Positions 5,648 through 13,328 of a stretch of DNA of 16,459 nt are shown here, in pieces; the stretch's first letter is position 1; each line of letters starts with the position of its first letter. The notes under the pieces were generated by a model that was given only the letters and a program-made list of their open reading frames with translations, was not told the DNA's origin and ran no database searches. The stretch spans positions 1-16,459 of the forward strand of contig JABZGZ010000025.1 in assembly GCA_015259105.1 (NCBI GenBank), given 5' to 3'. Source of the stretch: Atopobium sp. GTDB taxonomy: Bacteria; Actinomycetota; Coriobacteriia; Coriobacteriales; Atopobiaceae. Made by a program: the position numbers and the translations under genes.

Positions 5648-6412
5648 ATGGGTGTGGAATTAGAACAATCCAAAGGTAGAGTAACTTTCTTTGATACTAT
5701 TCGAGGAATCTCAGTAGTATCAATGATACTGTTTCACTTTACCTATGATTTGTTTTTTATCTCTCATATTAAGCTTACGTGGTTTACTCCTTTAGTCATG
5801 CAAATTTGGGTGCCTTCAATTTCGTATCCTTTCATTTTTATTGCTGGCTGCATGTGTGCTTTTTCAAAAAATTCTTTTAAGCGAGCAGGAGTTTACGGTC
5901 TTGTTGCTCTTGCAATATTCGCAGCTACCACCTTTGCGAATATTGATACTCCTATTAACTTTGGAATCTTCTTCTGTATGGCTTCATGCACCTTTGTAGA
6001 AGCTCTTATTTCACGTTTCGCTATTCCGCCCAAAGGGTATGCAGCGGCAATTCTTTTTCTTTTGTTATTTGTTATCTGTATTCCAATTTCTGCTGGTCAC
6101 ATCGGTGTAGGTAACACGATTTTCTCGTTACCAAAAGAGTTGTATCAAACACCGTATTTAGCCTGGGCGGGATTTCCTTCTCCATCTTTTTCATCTGGAG
6201 ATTACTATCCATTGCTCCCCTATTTGTTCTTGTATCTAAGTGGAGCAGCATTTAACAGGCAGTTCAAGGCAGAAGGCTATCCTAACTGGATGAAAACATT
6301 TTCCCTCCCCCTTATAACAGAGATGGGAAAACATTCGCTTATCGTTTATATTTTGCACCAACCAATATTGCTGCTCATTGCCTTATTCGTCAGTCAGAAT
6401 ATCGTCCTCTGA
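5648..6412 (+). CDS. DUF1624 / heparan-alpha-glucosaminide N-acetyltransferase-like membrane protein
   Basis: A 254-aa polytopic membrane protein resembling the HGSNAT catalytic-like family (DUF1624), relatives of transmembrane acyltransferases. The N-terminal signature is RVTFFDTIRGISVVSMILFH (11-30), with the conserved Asp16, Arg19-Gly20 and His30, followed by Tyr-Asp-Leu at 33-35. The C-terminal GKHSLIVYILHQPILL is also typical. About 7-8 hydrophobic segments are visible. The acceptor is unknown; in bacteria a cell-envelope sugar or lipid is likely, but that is inference. Only 7 bp separate it from lexA and there is no good Shine-Dalgarno, so translation probably depends on lexA translation. 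It would be transcribed from the lexA promoter and so under SOS control. Its 3' end overlaps the convergent hflX by 30 bp. Confidence 0.75.
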   Translation: MGVELEQSKGRVTFFDTIRGISVVSMILFHFTYDLFFISHIKLTWFTPLVMQIWVPSISYPFIFIAGCMCAFSKNSFKRAGVYGLVALAIFAATTFANIDTPINFGIFFCMASCTFVEALISRFAIPPKGYAAAILFLLLFVICIPISAGHIGVGNTIFSLPKELYQTPYLAWAGFPSPSFSSGDYYPLLPYLFLYLSGAAFNRQFKAEGYPNWMKTFSLPLITEMGKHSLIVYILHQPILLLIALFVSQNIVL

Positions 6413-7696
6413 CACCACATAAGGCTCTAAAAGTGCCTGCATATAGGTGTCGGCCTTAACTGAAAGTAAAAGGCCTTCAGCAACGTATTGCTCGTGCAAA
6501 AGCTGGCATCTCTCGTGAACAGACTTAACAAGAGCACCTTTATTGAACGGGATAAGTGCACTAATCACTTTGTCGCCAGCGCTAGCTATTTCTTGAATCT
6601 TGTGGAGAAGACCGTTAATGCCCGTGCCTTCCTGTGCAGAAATAAATACAGCGTCTGGGTAGAGCGCTTTTAGCATTTGAAGTTCTTGCTCAGAAAGTAA
6701 ATCAACCTTGTTAAGAACAAGAATTTGATCGCTTTTATCAGCCTCAATATCTTTCAAAATACTACGAACAACTGCTATTTCTTTAGAAAGATTCTTATCA
6801 GTAGCATCTGCAACCAACAGAAGAAGATCAGCTTCTTTAGATTCAACCAGCGTAGATTTAAACGACTCAATCAGATTTGTAGGAAGCTTTTGAATAAATC
6901 CAACGGTATCGGTAAGAACAATCTTTCTTCCTTCATCAAGAGAAAGTGCTCTGGTAGTTGGATCAAGAGTTGCAAAGAGCTCGTCTTTTGCGTATACATC
7001 TGCTCCAGTTAACTGGTTTAAAAGCGTTGATTTACCGGCGTTGGTATAGCCAACCAGAGAGACGCTAAACGTTCCAGAATTCCATCTGGACTTAGACTGA
7101 ACTTCTCGCCGTTGACCAAGCTGTTTGAGCTCATTTTTAAGAGTTGAAATACGCTTTCTAATAAGACGACGGTCAACCTCAAGCTGACTCTCACCCTGAC
7201 CAAAACGGCTACCAATACCACCGCGAGTTTGCTCGCCTACCAGGTGACTCCACATGCCGCGAAGCCTTGGAAGTACGTACTGGAGCTGCGCGAGCTGTAC
7301 CTGAAGGCGACCCTCTTTAGTACGTGCATGAATACCAAAAATATCAAGAATCAGCGCTGTTCGGTCAATGACTTTAACAGGCTCTCCAAGCAATTTTTCT
7401 AGGTTAGATTGCTGAGAAGGCGTGAGCTCATCATCAAAGATGACCACGTCAGTGTTAGTGTTTCTAACCAGAGAAACAAGTTCTTCCGTCTTACCTTTGC
7501 CGATAAACGTTTTTGGAATGGGTGAGTCAAGTTTCTGTGTTAAACGCATAAAGACTTCAGCGCCATCAGTTTGCGTGAGGCGCTCAAGCTCGTCCATTGA
7601 TTCTTCAAGCGACCAATCGCTTTTACCGCAATCAACGCCTACAAGAATTGCTCGTTCAACTTTAGGAGCGGTAGAAAATGGAACAAAACGACCCAT
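6383..7696 (-). CDS. hflX: Ribosome-associated GTPase HflX
   Basis: A 437-aa GTPase of the Obg-HflX superfamily. HflX binds the 50S subunit and splits stalled or stress-inactivated ribosomes. The N-terminal HflX domain (~15-200) has the marker GGIGSRFGQGESQLEVDRR (159-177). The G domain follows: G1 GYTNAGKST (216-224), switch I region ATLDPTTR (242-249), G3 DTVGF (263-267), G4 NKVD (329-332), G5 SAQEG (353-357). A ~70-residue C-terminal domain closes it; length is typical. The ATG at 7696 has GGGGAG only 3 nt upstream, a short spacing, but no better in-frame start is visible. It is the last gene of the rny operon, 47 bp after miaA. miaA-hflX adjacency is common in bacteria (E. coli miaA-hfq-hflX). 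Confidence 0.96.
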   Translation of the reverse strand: MGRFVPFSTAPKVERAILVGVDCGKSDWSLEESMDELERLTQTDGAEVFMRLTQKLDSPIPKTFIGKGKTEELVSLVRNTNTDVVIFDDELTPSQQSNLEKLLGEPVKVIDRTALILDIFGIHARTKEGRLQVQLAQLQYVLPRLRGMWSHLVGEQTRGGIGSRFGQGESQLEVDRRLIRKRISTLKNELKQLGQRREVQSKSRWNSGTFSVSLVGYTNAGKSTLLNQLTGADVYAKDELFATLDPTTRALSLDEGRKIVLTDTVGFIQKLPTNLIESFKSTLVESKEADLLLLVADATDKNLSKEIAVVRSILKDIEADKSDQILVLNKVDLLSEQELQMLKALYPDAVFISAQEGTGINGLLHKIQEIASAGDKVISALIPFNKGALVKSVHERCQLLHEQYVAEGLLLSVKADTYMQALLEPYVVSEDDILTDE

Positions 7697-7743
7697 AAAC
7701 TCCCCATCTAAGACAAGGTAAATACGTTAGTTTTTGATGCGTC

Positions 7744-8682
7744 CTACTGGCATTGTACGTCAGAATGCTGCGCAAGAATCAGCTCGAGGGCTTCCTCAGG
7801 AGAAAGCTGATCCATATCAAGCCACCTGACTCGACCATCTCGTTTAAGCCAAGAAATCTGGCGTTTGGCATACTGCCTGGTGTGCTGTTTAATAAGCTCA
7901 CGCGTTTGCTCAAGCGACTGCTCACCAGCAAAATGCGCAAAGAACTCTTTGTAGCCAATAGCCTGACCAGCTGTGCAATTCTCAGAGAGACCGGACTCAA
8001 TAAGCGCCTGAACCTCTTCAACAAGCCCCTGCTCAAACATAAGATCTACTCGCAGATTAATTCGCTCATAAAGACGCTGGCGATCCATTGTTAGGCCCCA
8101 TATCTGGGCGTCAAAGTACGGTGTATGAGCCTTTAGGCCCTCATGATGAGTTGCATACGACTGGCCTTCTTCCAAGAGCTCTAAAGCCCTTACAACGCGT
8201 CGCACGTTATTTGGATGAATAAGTTCTGCACTTGCCGCATCTTTTGTGGCGAGAAGCTCGTGTAAGCCCTCAGATCCTAGCTCTTCTGCAAGCTTTTCAT
8301 AACGGGTTCGTACAGGAGACTCAACTGACCCAGAAGGAAACTCCATCTGGTCAATAATCGAATCGAGATAGAGACCTGTGCCACCACAAAAGACAGGCGT
8401 TTTACCTGCATCTAGGAGCATATGAGCTTCTGCGCGCGCCGCAGTCTGGAACATTTGAACAGAATATTCTTCTAAGATGTTGGCACAATCTACCATCAAT
8501 AGAGGAACTTCTCGCTCCTCAACAGGAGTTTTAGCAGTGCCAATATCCATGCCACGATAGACCTGCATTGCGTCAACAGAAATGACAGAGGTCTCAAGCT
8601 TCTTGGCAACAAGCTCAGATAATGAGCTTTTGCCTGAAGCCGTGGGACCTACAATACAGATTACCGAGCCATGAGAGCTCAT
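7744..8682 (-). CDS. miaA: tRNA dimethylallyltransferase MiaA
   Basis: A 312-aa enzyme adding the dimethylallyl group of DMAPP to N6 of A37 in tRNAs that read codons starting with U, giving i6A37. Visible: P-loop GPTASGKS (12-19), the DxxQVYRGMDIGTAK motif (37-51, with Asp37 and Gln40; family usually has DSMQ, here DAMQ), GGTGLY, HPNNVRRVVRALE, and the AIGYKE/QYAKRQ...W elements of the tRNA-binding C-terminal half. Length normal. Its ATG overlaps the miaB stop by four bases (ATGA at 8679-8682), so the two successive enzymes of ms2i6A synthesis are translationally coupled. Confidence 0.97.
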   Translation of the reverse strand: MSSHGSVICIVGPTASGKSSLSELVAKKLETSVISVDAMQVYRGMDIGTAKTPVEEREVPLLMVDCANILEEYSVQMFQTAARAEAHMLLDAGKTPVFCGGTGLYLDSIIDQMEFPSGSVESPVRTRYEKLAEELGSEGLHELLATKDAASAELIHPNNVRRVVRALELLEEGQSYATHHEGLKAHTPYFDAQIWGLTMDRQRLYERINLRVDLMFEQGLVEEVQALIESGLSENCTAGQAIGYKEFFAHFAGEQSLEQTRELIKQHTRQYAKRQISWLKRDGRVRWLDMDQLSPEEALELILAQHSDVQCQ

Positions 8683-10046
8683 CGCGGATCAGACTCCATA
8701 GTTCCACGCAGGTACCAGGTACGAGCCTCATCAATATGAACATCAACAATTTTGCCGATAAGATCTTCTGGTGTATAACCCTCTGGCAGATTGAAGTGCA
8801 CTGTTTGGTTCTTCTCGCTATGTCCCACCATGACAGAATCGTCACGCTTGGAAGTGCCTTCAACAAGAACTGCCTGAGTAGTATTCAAATCTACCTGGTT
8901 AGCGTCATGTGCCTGCTGAGCAACAAGCTCGGCAAGTCTGTCAAAGCGCTCCTGAATGACCTCGTGAGGCGTGTTGTCCTCGTACTTTGCCGCAGGAGTT
9001 CCTGGACGCTTAGAGTAAATAAAGGTGTACGCAGAAGAGTAACCAGCCTCTTTGACCAAAGAAAGCGTATCTTCAAAGTCTTCCTCGGTCTCTCCTGGGA
9101 AGCCCACAATAATGTCAGTTGAAAGCGCCAAACCTGGAATGGCCGCGCGAAGGCGAGAAACCACGTCTAAGTACTCTTCTCGTGTATAGCTGCGGTTCAT
9201 CTTTTTGAGAACGCGTGTGGATCCGCTTTGAACCGCAAGATGGAGGTGAGGCATGACAGCTGGAGTTTCTTTCATAGCTGCAATAGTCTCATCAGTAAGA
9301 TCTTTTGGATTTGACGAGGTAAAACGAATGCGCTCAACACCTGTCTGACCAACAGCACGTAAAAGCTCTGCGAAACGAGGCTTGCCGTAAAGGTCGCGGC
9401 CATACGAGTTAACGTTTTGACCAAGCAGAGTAATCTCACGAACACCATCTGCGACAAGGCGCTCGCACTCACCAATAACAGCCTCAAAGGTACGGCTGCG
9501 CTCACGACCACGAACGTAAGGAACAATGCAATACGTGCAGAAGTTATTACAGCCAGTCATGATAGGTACCCAAGCGTGATACTGCTGAGCACGGTTACTT
9601 GGCAGGTCTGTGGAGAAGCCCTTACCTTCCTCAGAGGTGTCTACAGCCACACGGTCATTCTCGCCCCTAAATGCGCTGGTGAGAAGTGCTGGCAAACTTG
9701 CAAGCGCACTGGTACCAAACACAACATCAACGGCCGGAACCTTTTCACGGAGCTTCTCGCCATCGCGCTGCGCAATACAGCCGCCAATAGCAACAACGCG
9801 CTTGCCTGATGGAGGCGTTGGAGCACTGATCATGGCAGAAGCCTGACCGTAGAGGCGCTGATCAGCGTTCTCGCGAACACTGCAGGTCATAAAGATGACA
9901 ATATCTGCGTCATCGGTATCTGAAACCTCGTTGCAGCCACAAGCCTCAAGCAGACCAGAGACTCGCTCTGTATCGTGCAGATTCATCTGGCAGCCAAAAG
10001 TTTTGATGTGATATGTTTTTCCTACGAGCTCGGAATTTTCAATCAT
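8679..10046 (-). CDS. miaB: tRNA-2-methylthio-N6-dimethylallyladenosine synthase MiaB
   Basis: A 455-aa radical-SAM methylthiotransferase converting i6A37 to ms2i6A37 in tRNA. The N-terminal UPF0004 domain has the three cluster cysteines (FGCQMN Cys19, MTCSVRENA Cys55, GGCIAQ Cys90). The radical-SAM domain carries CxxxCxxC in GCNNFCTYCIVPYVRGRERS (Cys166, Cys170, Cys173). The C-terminal ~65 residues form a TRAM domain. The RGRERSR and LGQNVNSY motifs fit MiaB rather than RimO or MtaB. A GAGG about 10 nt upstream precedes the ATG, inside the end of spoVS, whose stop lies 2 bp away. Coupled to miaA, which makes its substrate. Confidence 0.97.
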   Translation of the reverse strand: MIENSELVGKTYHIKTFGCQMNLHDTERVSGLLEACGCNEVSDTDDADIVIFMTCSVRENADQRLYGQASAMISAPTPPSGKRVVAIGGCIAQRDGEKLREKVPAVDVVFGTSALASLPALLTSAFRGENDRVAVDTSEEGKGFSTDLPSNRAQQYHAWVPIMTGCNNFCTYCIVPYVRGRERSRTFEAVIGECERLVADGVREITLLGQNVNSYGRDLYGKPRFAELLRAVGQTGVERIRFTSSNPKDLTDETIAAMKETPAVMPHLHLAVQSGSTRVLKKMNRSYTREEYLDVVSRLRAAIPGLALSTDIIVGFPGETEEDFEDTLSLVKEAGYSSAYTFIYSKRPGTPAAKYEDNTPHEVIQERFDRLAELVAQQAHDANQVDLNTTQAVLVEGTSKRDDSVMVGHSEKNQTVHFNLPEGYTPEDLIGKIVDVHIDEARTWYLRGTMESDPR

Positions 10047-10048
10047 GC

Positions 10049-10372
10049 TTAAAGTACCTCGTTATACTCAGTGGAACTAACAGCTGGAGTCTGCTTATCA
10101 GGGGCAGACAGTGTATGGACATAAATGGCAATTTTAATTGCAGTTCTACTCTCCCCTGCAATTTCGATATCAGAAAATGTTGGAGCACAGGTGATATCCA
10201 GACCGCAAGGAATCAAGAAGCCACGCGCAATAGCAATAGCTTTGATGCCCTGGTTGACTGCACCAGCACCAATGCACTGGAGCATAACAGGTTCATTATC
10301 TTTAACCAGTCCCGCAATAGCTCCTGCTACCGAAGCTGGTGAAGACTTACTTGAAACTTTAAGCAAACCCAT
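10049..10372 (-). CDS. spoVS: SpoVS-family protein (Alba-like small nucleic-acid-binding fold)
   Basis: A 107-aa protein. Residues 1-86 match the well-conserved SpoVS family: LKVSSKSSPASVAGAIAGL (4-22), QCIGAGAVNQGIKAIAIARGF (32-52), and the DIEIAGESRTAIKIAI stretch (68-83). In Bacillus, SpoVS affects stage V sporulation, and the fold resembles Alba nucleic-acid-binding proteins. This organism type is not known to form spores, so a housekeeping RNA- or DNA-binding role is more likely (inference). The ~20-residue C-terminal tail (SAPDKQTPAVSSTEYNEVL) is extra to the ~86-aa family core and looks disordered. GGAG lies 5 nt before the ATG. Genes for RNase Y, an ATPase and MiaB sit around it. Confidence 0.9.
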   Translation of the reverse strand: MGLLKVSSKSSPASVAGAIAGLVKDNEPVMLQCIGAGAVNQGIKAIAIARGFLIPCGLDITCAPTFSDIEIAGESRTAIKIAIYVHTLSAPDKQTPAVSSTEYNEVL

Positions 10373-10399
10373 GAGTGCTCCAATTATTGTGCGTTTGTT

Positions 10400-11485
10400 C
10401 TACTCTTGCGACTCAATATCAAAAGTCACAACAATTTTGTTTTTACTTACACGAACACGAGGCTCAGACGTCAAAGAAACGTAGTATTTCTCGGACAACT
10501 CAGCAAAACTCTGCTCCATTTTTCGAGAAAAACTGCTGATATCAGCCTTACTCATCTTGAGGCCTCGGTGGTCTTTCATCAGATCAATTTCGCGAGAAAC
10601 CCCTTCAGGTTCAACAGTGTGGCTGACCTGTGCATACACACTACGCAAAGGCTTAATCTGCTCAGCAATAATTCTATGAGCAGTTCTATCTGACATTGAA
10701 AGACCAAGAGACTTACAAACCTCAGAAAGCTCTGTTGCATCCGCTGCGGCCCTGAAGCGCTCGAGAACAGGCACGTTTTCAAAGCCTTCAACAAATAGCA
10801 GATCAGCGATATCAAGCGTCTGTGCAATTCTGCGACGAGCAGTAGCTGCAATCTCTGCAGCAGAGCCCAGCATTACCTCGCACGAGCCTTTAACCTCAAG
10901 CGCAAAGTCACAGCAGGTACGAATAATGTTATGAGGACCTTTAACGGTTGTTTTGATTCCATCCTCATTCAAACCACAGGTTGGCCAAGTAGACTGATCT
11001 ACTCGCTCAGAAATTTTAGTAGTGTCTACCACAATCTGAATAACAGAACCAAGTCCCGAAGCCGAAGCCACAACCTGGGCCGATTCACAGTTTTCTTTGA
11101 TTGAATAGAGAGCCATGCCTCGGCCATGAATTCCCCAACGGTCCATATGCATGCTCTCAAGCTTTGAAGTTACACGAGCTTCAAAGATTTTCTCCTGCAT
11201 GTCTTTTGGAATGCCCTGACCATCATCAAGCATGGTGATAGTTCTGAGCGCACCTTCTTTTGACGTTGCAACATAAATGTGACGAGCACCAGCATCGCGA
11301 GAATTTCTCAAGAGCTCGATAACAATATCTTCTACCGAACGAATATCATGTTTTGCCTGCCTACGCTCAGCTTCTGCTACGCGTAAACGAACGTACCCCG
11401 CGCCGAGGGATTCCTCGACACGGAGTGCGCGCTCACCTCCCATGGAGGCAACAAAACCTGTTAAGTCAGTAGAAGTGGCTGCCAT
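10400..11485 (-). CDS. GHKL-fold ATPase of unknown function (Hsp90/MutL/histidine-kinase type ATP site)
   Basis: A 361-aa protein that I do not recognise beyond its ATP-binding domain. The Bergerat-fold motifs are clear: N-box EDIVIELLRNSRDAGA (52-67, Glu57 and Asn61), G1-box DDGQGIP (87-93), an ATP-lid region with EARVTSK (102-108), and G2 WGIHGRGMALYSI (117-129). Glu57 fits the general base of Hsp90/MutL-type hydrolysing members rather than a histidine kinase; no phospho-acceptor His domain is seen. The C-terminal ~200 residues are mixed alpha/beta and unassigned, without transmembrane segments, so cytosolic. It starts 3 bp after the rny stop with a weak Shine-Dalgarno and lies 27 bp before spoVS. 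That is the slot ymdB holds in Bacillus. A remodelling or regulatory partner of RNase Y or SpoVS is a guess only. Confidence 0.8.
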   Translation of the reverse strand: MAATSTDLTGFVASMGGERALRVEESLGAGYVRLRVAEAERRQAKHDIRSVEDIVIELLRNSRDAGARHIYVATSKEGALRTITMLDDGQGIPKDMQEKIFEARVTSKLESMHMDRWGIHGRGMALYSIKENCESAQVVASASGLGSVIQIVVDTTKISERVDQSTWPTCGLNEDGIKTTVKGPHNIIRTCCDFALEVKGSCEVMLGSAAEIAATARRRIAQTLDIADLLFVEGFENVPVLERFRAAADATELSEVCKSLGLSMSDRTAHRIIAEQIKPLRSVYAQVSHTVEPEGVSREIDLMKDHRGLKMSKADISSFSRKMEQSFAELSEKYYVSLTSEPRVRVSKNKIVVTFDIESQE

Positions 11486-11488
11486 AGA

Positions 11489-13042
11489 TTACTTAGCAAC
11501 GTCCACAGCACGAGACTCGCGAATAACAACAACGCGAACCTGTCCTGGGTATTCCATCTCATCCTCAATTTGCTTAGCAATATCGTGAGCAAGAACAGTT
11601 GCCTCGGAATCGCTAATCATCTGAGGCTCAACCATTACGTGAAGCTCACGGCCAGCCTGCATTGCATACGTACGCTCAACGCCCTCGTGTGCGTTGGAGA
11701 TAGCCTCAAGCTTCTCAAGGCGCTTGATGTAGTTCTCAGCAGACTCACGACGAGCACCAGGACGTGCAGCAGAAATAGCGTCTGCAGCCATAACAAGCAT
11801 GTCAAGAACAGTGTTTGGCTCAATGTCTGCATGGTGGGCCTCAATGGCGTGAACAATCTCTGGGCGCTCACCATGACGACGAGCAAGATCTGCACCAATT
11901 ACAGCGTGTGGACCCTCAACCTCGTGGTCAATTGCCTTACCAAGGTCATGGAGAAGACCAGCACGCTTTGCTGGAGCAGGCTCAAGGCCAAGCTCTTCAG
12001 CCATAATGCCGCAAAGTACTGCAACCTGAACAGAGTGAGCAAGAACATTCTGACCGTAAGAAGTACGGTAGCGAAGCTTACCAAGAGTCTTTACGATCTC
12101 TGGATGAAGATCATGAATACCACAATCAAATGCAGCCTGTTCACCAGCCTCAAGAACGCGCTCATTTACGAGGGCTTCTGCCTTCTTGTAGAGCTCCTCA
12201 ATACGTGCTGGATGAATACGACCGTCTGCAATGAGGTTCTCAAGTGCAACACGAGCAGTCTCACGACGAACGGGATCAAAACTTGAGAGAACTACAGTCT
12301 CTGGAGTGTCATCAATAACAAGAGAAACGCCAGACACCTGCTCAAACGTACGAATGTTACGACCCTCACGTCCAATAATCCTACCCTTTAGGTCATCGGA
12401 TGGGATATGAACGGAAGTTACCGTAATCTCAGAAGCCTGATCTGCAGCAACGCGCTGAATAGCGGTAGAAATAATCTCACGGGCGGTTTTATCAGCCTGT
12501 GCGCGAACGCGCTGCTCAGACTCACGAAGAATCATAGCCTCATCGCGAACGCTTTCTGAACGAACACGAGCTAGAAGCTCATCATGAGCTTCATCTTTTG
12601 TAAGAGCTGCAATGCGCTCAAGCTCTTGAGATTGCTGAGATACAAGAGAGTCCAAATCGTTCTTACGGCGATCAAGCTGGCCTTGAAGGCTGGAAAGTTG
12701 ATGCTCACGCTTCTCTAGTGCGTCAGTACGGTGATCAAGAGACTCTTCACGCTGAAGAATACGATTTTCCATACTGCGAAGCTCACTCTTGCGCTTCTTC
12801 TCGTCTGCCTCTGCTGCCTGCTTAAGCTGAAGAACCTCTTCTTTAGCCTCAAGAACAGCTTCCTTTTTAACTGTTTCTGCCTGGCGAGCCGCTTCAGAAG
12901 CAATACGATCTGCATTAGTCTGAGCGTCTTTTAACTGCTGCTCTGCAGTTTTAATCTTTGAATTACTGATATTAGAGAGCACGCCGTATGCAAGGCCTAC
13001 TCCTACAAGAAGGCAAACAATGCCAACTCCTGCTAATTCCAT
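11489..13042 (-). CDS. rny: Ribonuclease Y
   Basis: A 517-aa membrane-anchored endoribonuclease that initiates mRNA decay. Order: an N-terminal transmembrane helix (~3-23), a long charged coiled coil (~28-200), a KH domain with the GREG loop in RIIGREGRNIRTF (221-233), and an HD domain with His336, the HD pair His365-Asp366 in AGLLHDLGK, and HEVEGPHAVIG (373-383). Length and architecture match Bacillus RNase Y closely. GAGGAG lies 5 nt before the ATG. It heads an operon running to hflX, from its own promoter about 190 bp upstream with a structured leader. The ATPase gene begins 3 bp after its stop. Confidence 0.97.
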   Translation of the reverse strand: MELAGVGIVCLLVGVGLAYGVLSNISNSKIKTAEQQLKDAQTNADRIASEAARQAETVKKEAVLEAKEEVLQLKQAAEADEKKRKSELRSMENRILQREESLDHRTDALEKREHQLSSLQGQLDRRKNDLDSLVSQQSQELERIAALTKDEAHDELLARVRSESVRDEAMILRESEQRVRAQADKTAREIISTAIQRVAADQASEITVTSVHIPSDDLKGRIIGREGRNIRTFEQVSGVSLVIDDTPETVVLSSFDPVRRETARVALENLIADGRIHPARIEELYKKAEALVNERVLEAGEQAAFDCGIHDLHPEIVKTLGKLRYRTSYGQNVLAHSVQVAVLCGIMAEELGLEPAPAKRAGLLHDLGKAIDHEVEGPHAVIGADLARRHGERPEIVHAIEAHHADIEPNTVLDMLVMAADAISAARPGARRESAENYIKRLEKLEAISNAHEGVERTYAMQAGRELHVMVEPQMISDSEATVLAHDIAKQIEDEMEYPGQVRVVVIRESRAVDVAK

Positions 13043-13226
13043 ACCTACTCCTCAAATGGCGATTACAAAAGTGTTCAGGAGACTTTAGACACAACAGTGT
13101 CTAAAGAACCCGCCATGAGCAGGGTTCATTGGCTGGTCATGCCACATGCAGAGATAGATCAAATGTATGAGATACCTACTGTATACGTGACGCTGGTTGC
13201 CCAGCGGAAATGAGCCTATTCACGGC
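13043..13226 (-). promoter_or_regulatory. Structured 5' leader of the rny operon
   Basis: About 180 nt between the predicted start near 13226 and the rny ATG contain no plausible gene but three inverted repeats. They are CGCTGG/CCAGCG with a TTGC loop (13191-13206), GAACCC/GGGTTC (13106-13127), and a perfect 10-bp stem (13083-13106) sharing one base with the second. The stem's 3' side is followed by TCTCC rather than T's, so it is not a terminator. I compared it by eye with T-box, TPP, SAM, cobalamin, FMN and ydaO riboswitch cores and found no match. Autoregulation by RNase Y, as for E. coli rne, is one possible reason for such a leader. Confidence 0.5.
13083..13106 (-). repeat. Perfect 10-bp inverted repeat in the rny leader
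   Basis: CTTTAGACAC and GTGTCTAAAG flank a 4-nt loop (plus strand AACA). It is the strongest hairpin of the leader, ending about 40 nt before the rny ATG and 28 nt before its Shine-Dalgarno. Confidence 0.8.
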
Positions 13227-13232
13227 ATATTT

Positions 13233-13261
13233 ATCGTATAGAGCATTGTAACTTTTGTCAA
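13233..13261 (-). promoter_or_regulatory. Promoter of the rny operon
   Basis: On the minus strand, TTGACA (13261-13256), 17-bp spacer, TACGAT (13238-13233). A perfect -35 with a 4/6 -10 that keeps the key A2 and T6. It lies in the 286-bp recX-rny gap. No terminator is visible after recX, so recA-recX read-through may add to expression. Confidence 0.7.
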
Positions 13262-13328
13262 TAAATAGCAGGTAGGAAAAGTAAAGTACATCAATACAAC
13301 AGACTTATAAGCTAAGCAAATATAATCA

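Noticed and set aside
10049..10372. spoVS as evidence that the organism sporulates
   Set aside because: SpoVS-family genes also occur in non-sporulating bacteria; no other sporulation gene is in the window.
11570..12286. A 238-codon plus-strand frame opposite rny
   Set aside because: Antisense to the conserved KH/HD region of RNase Y; composition is unlike a real protein and no ribosome-binding site is present.
13043..13226. A T-box or known metabolite riboswitch before rny
   Set aside because: The conserved T-box antiterminator and the cores of TPP, SAM-I, cobalamin, FMN and ydaO were not found by eye; the final hairpin lacks a U-run. Kept only as an unassigned leader.
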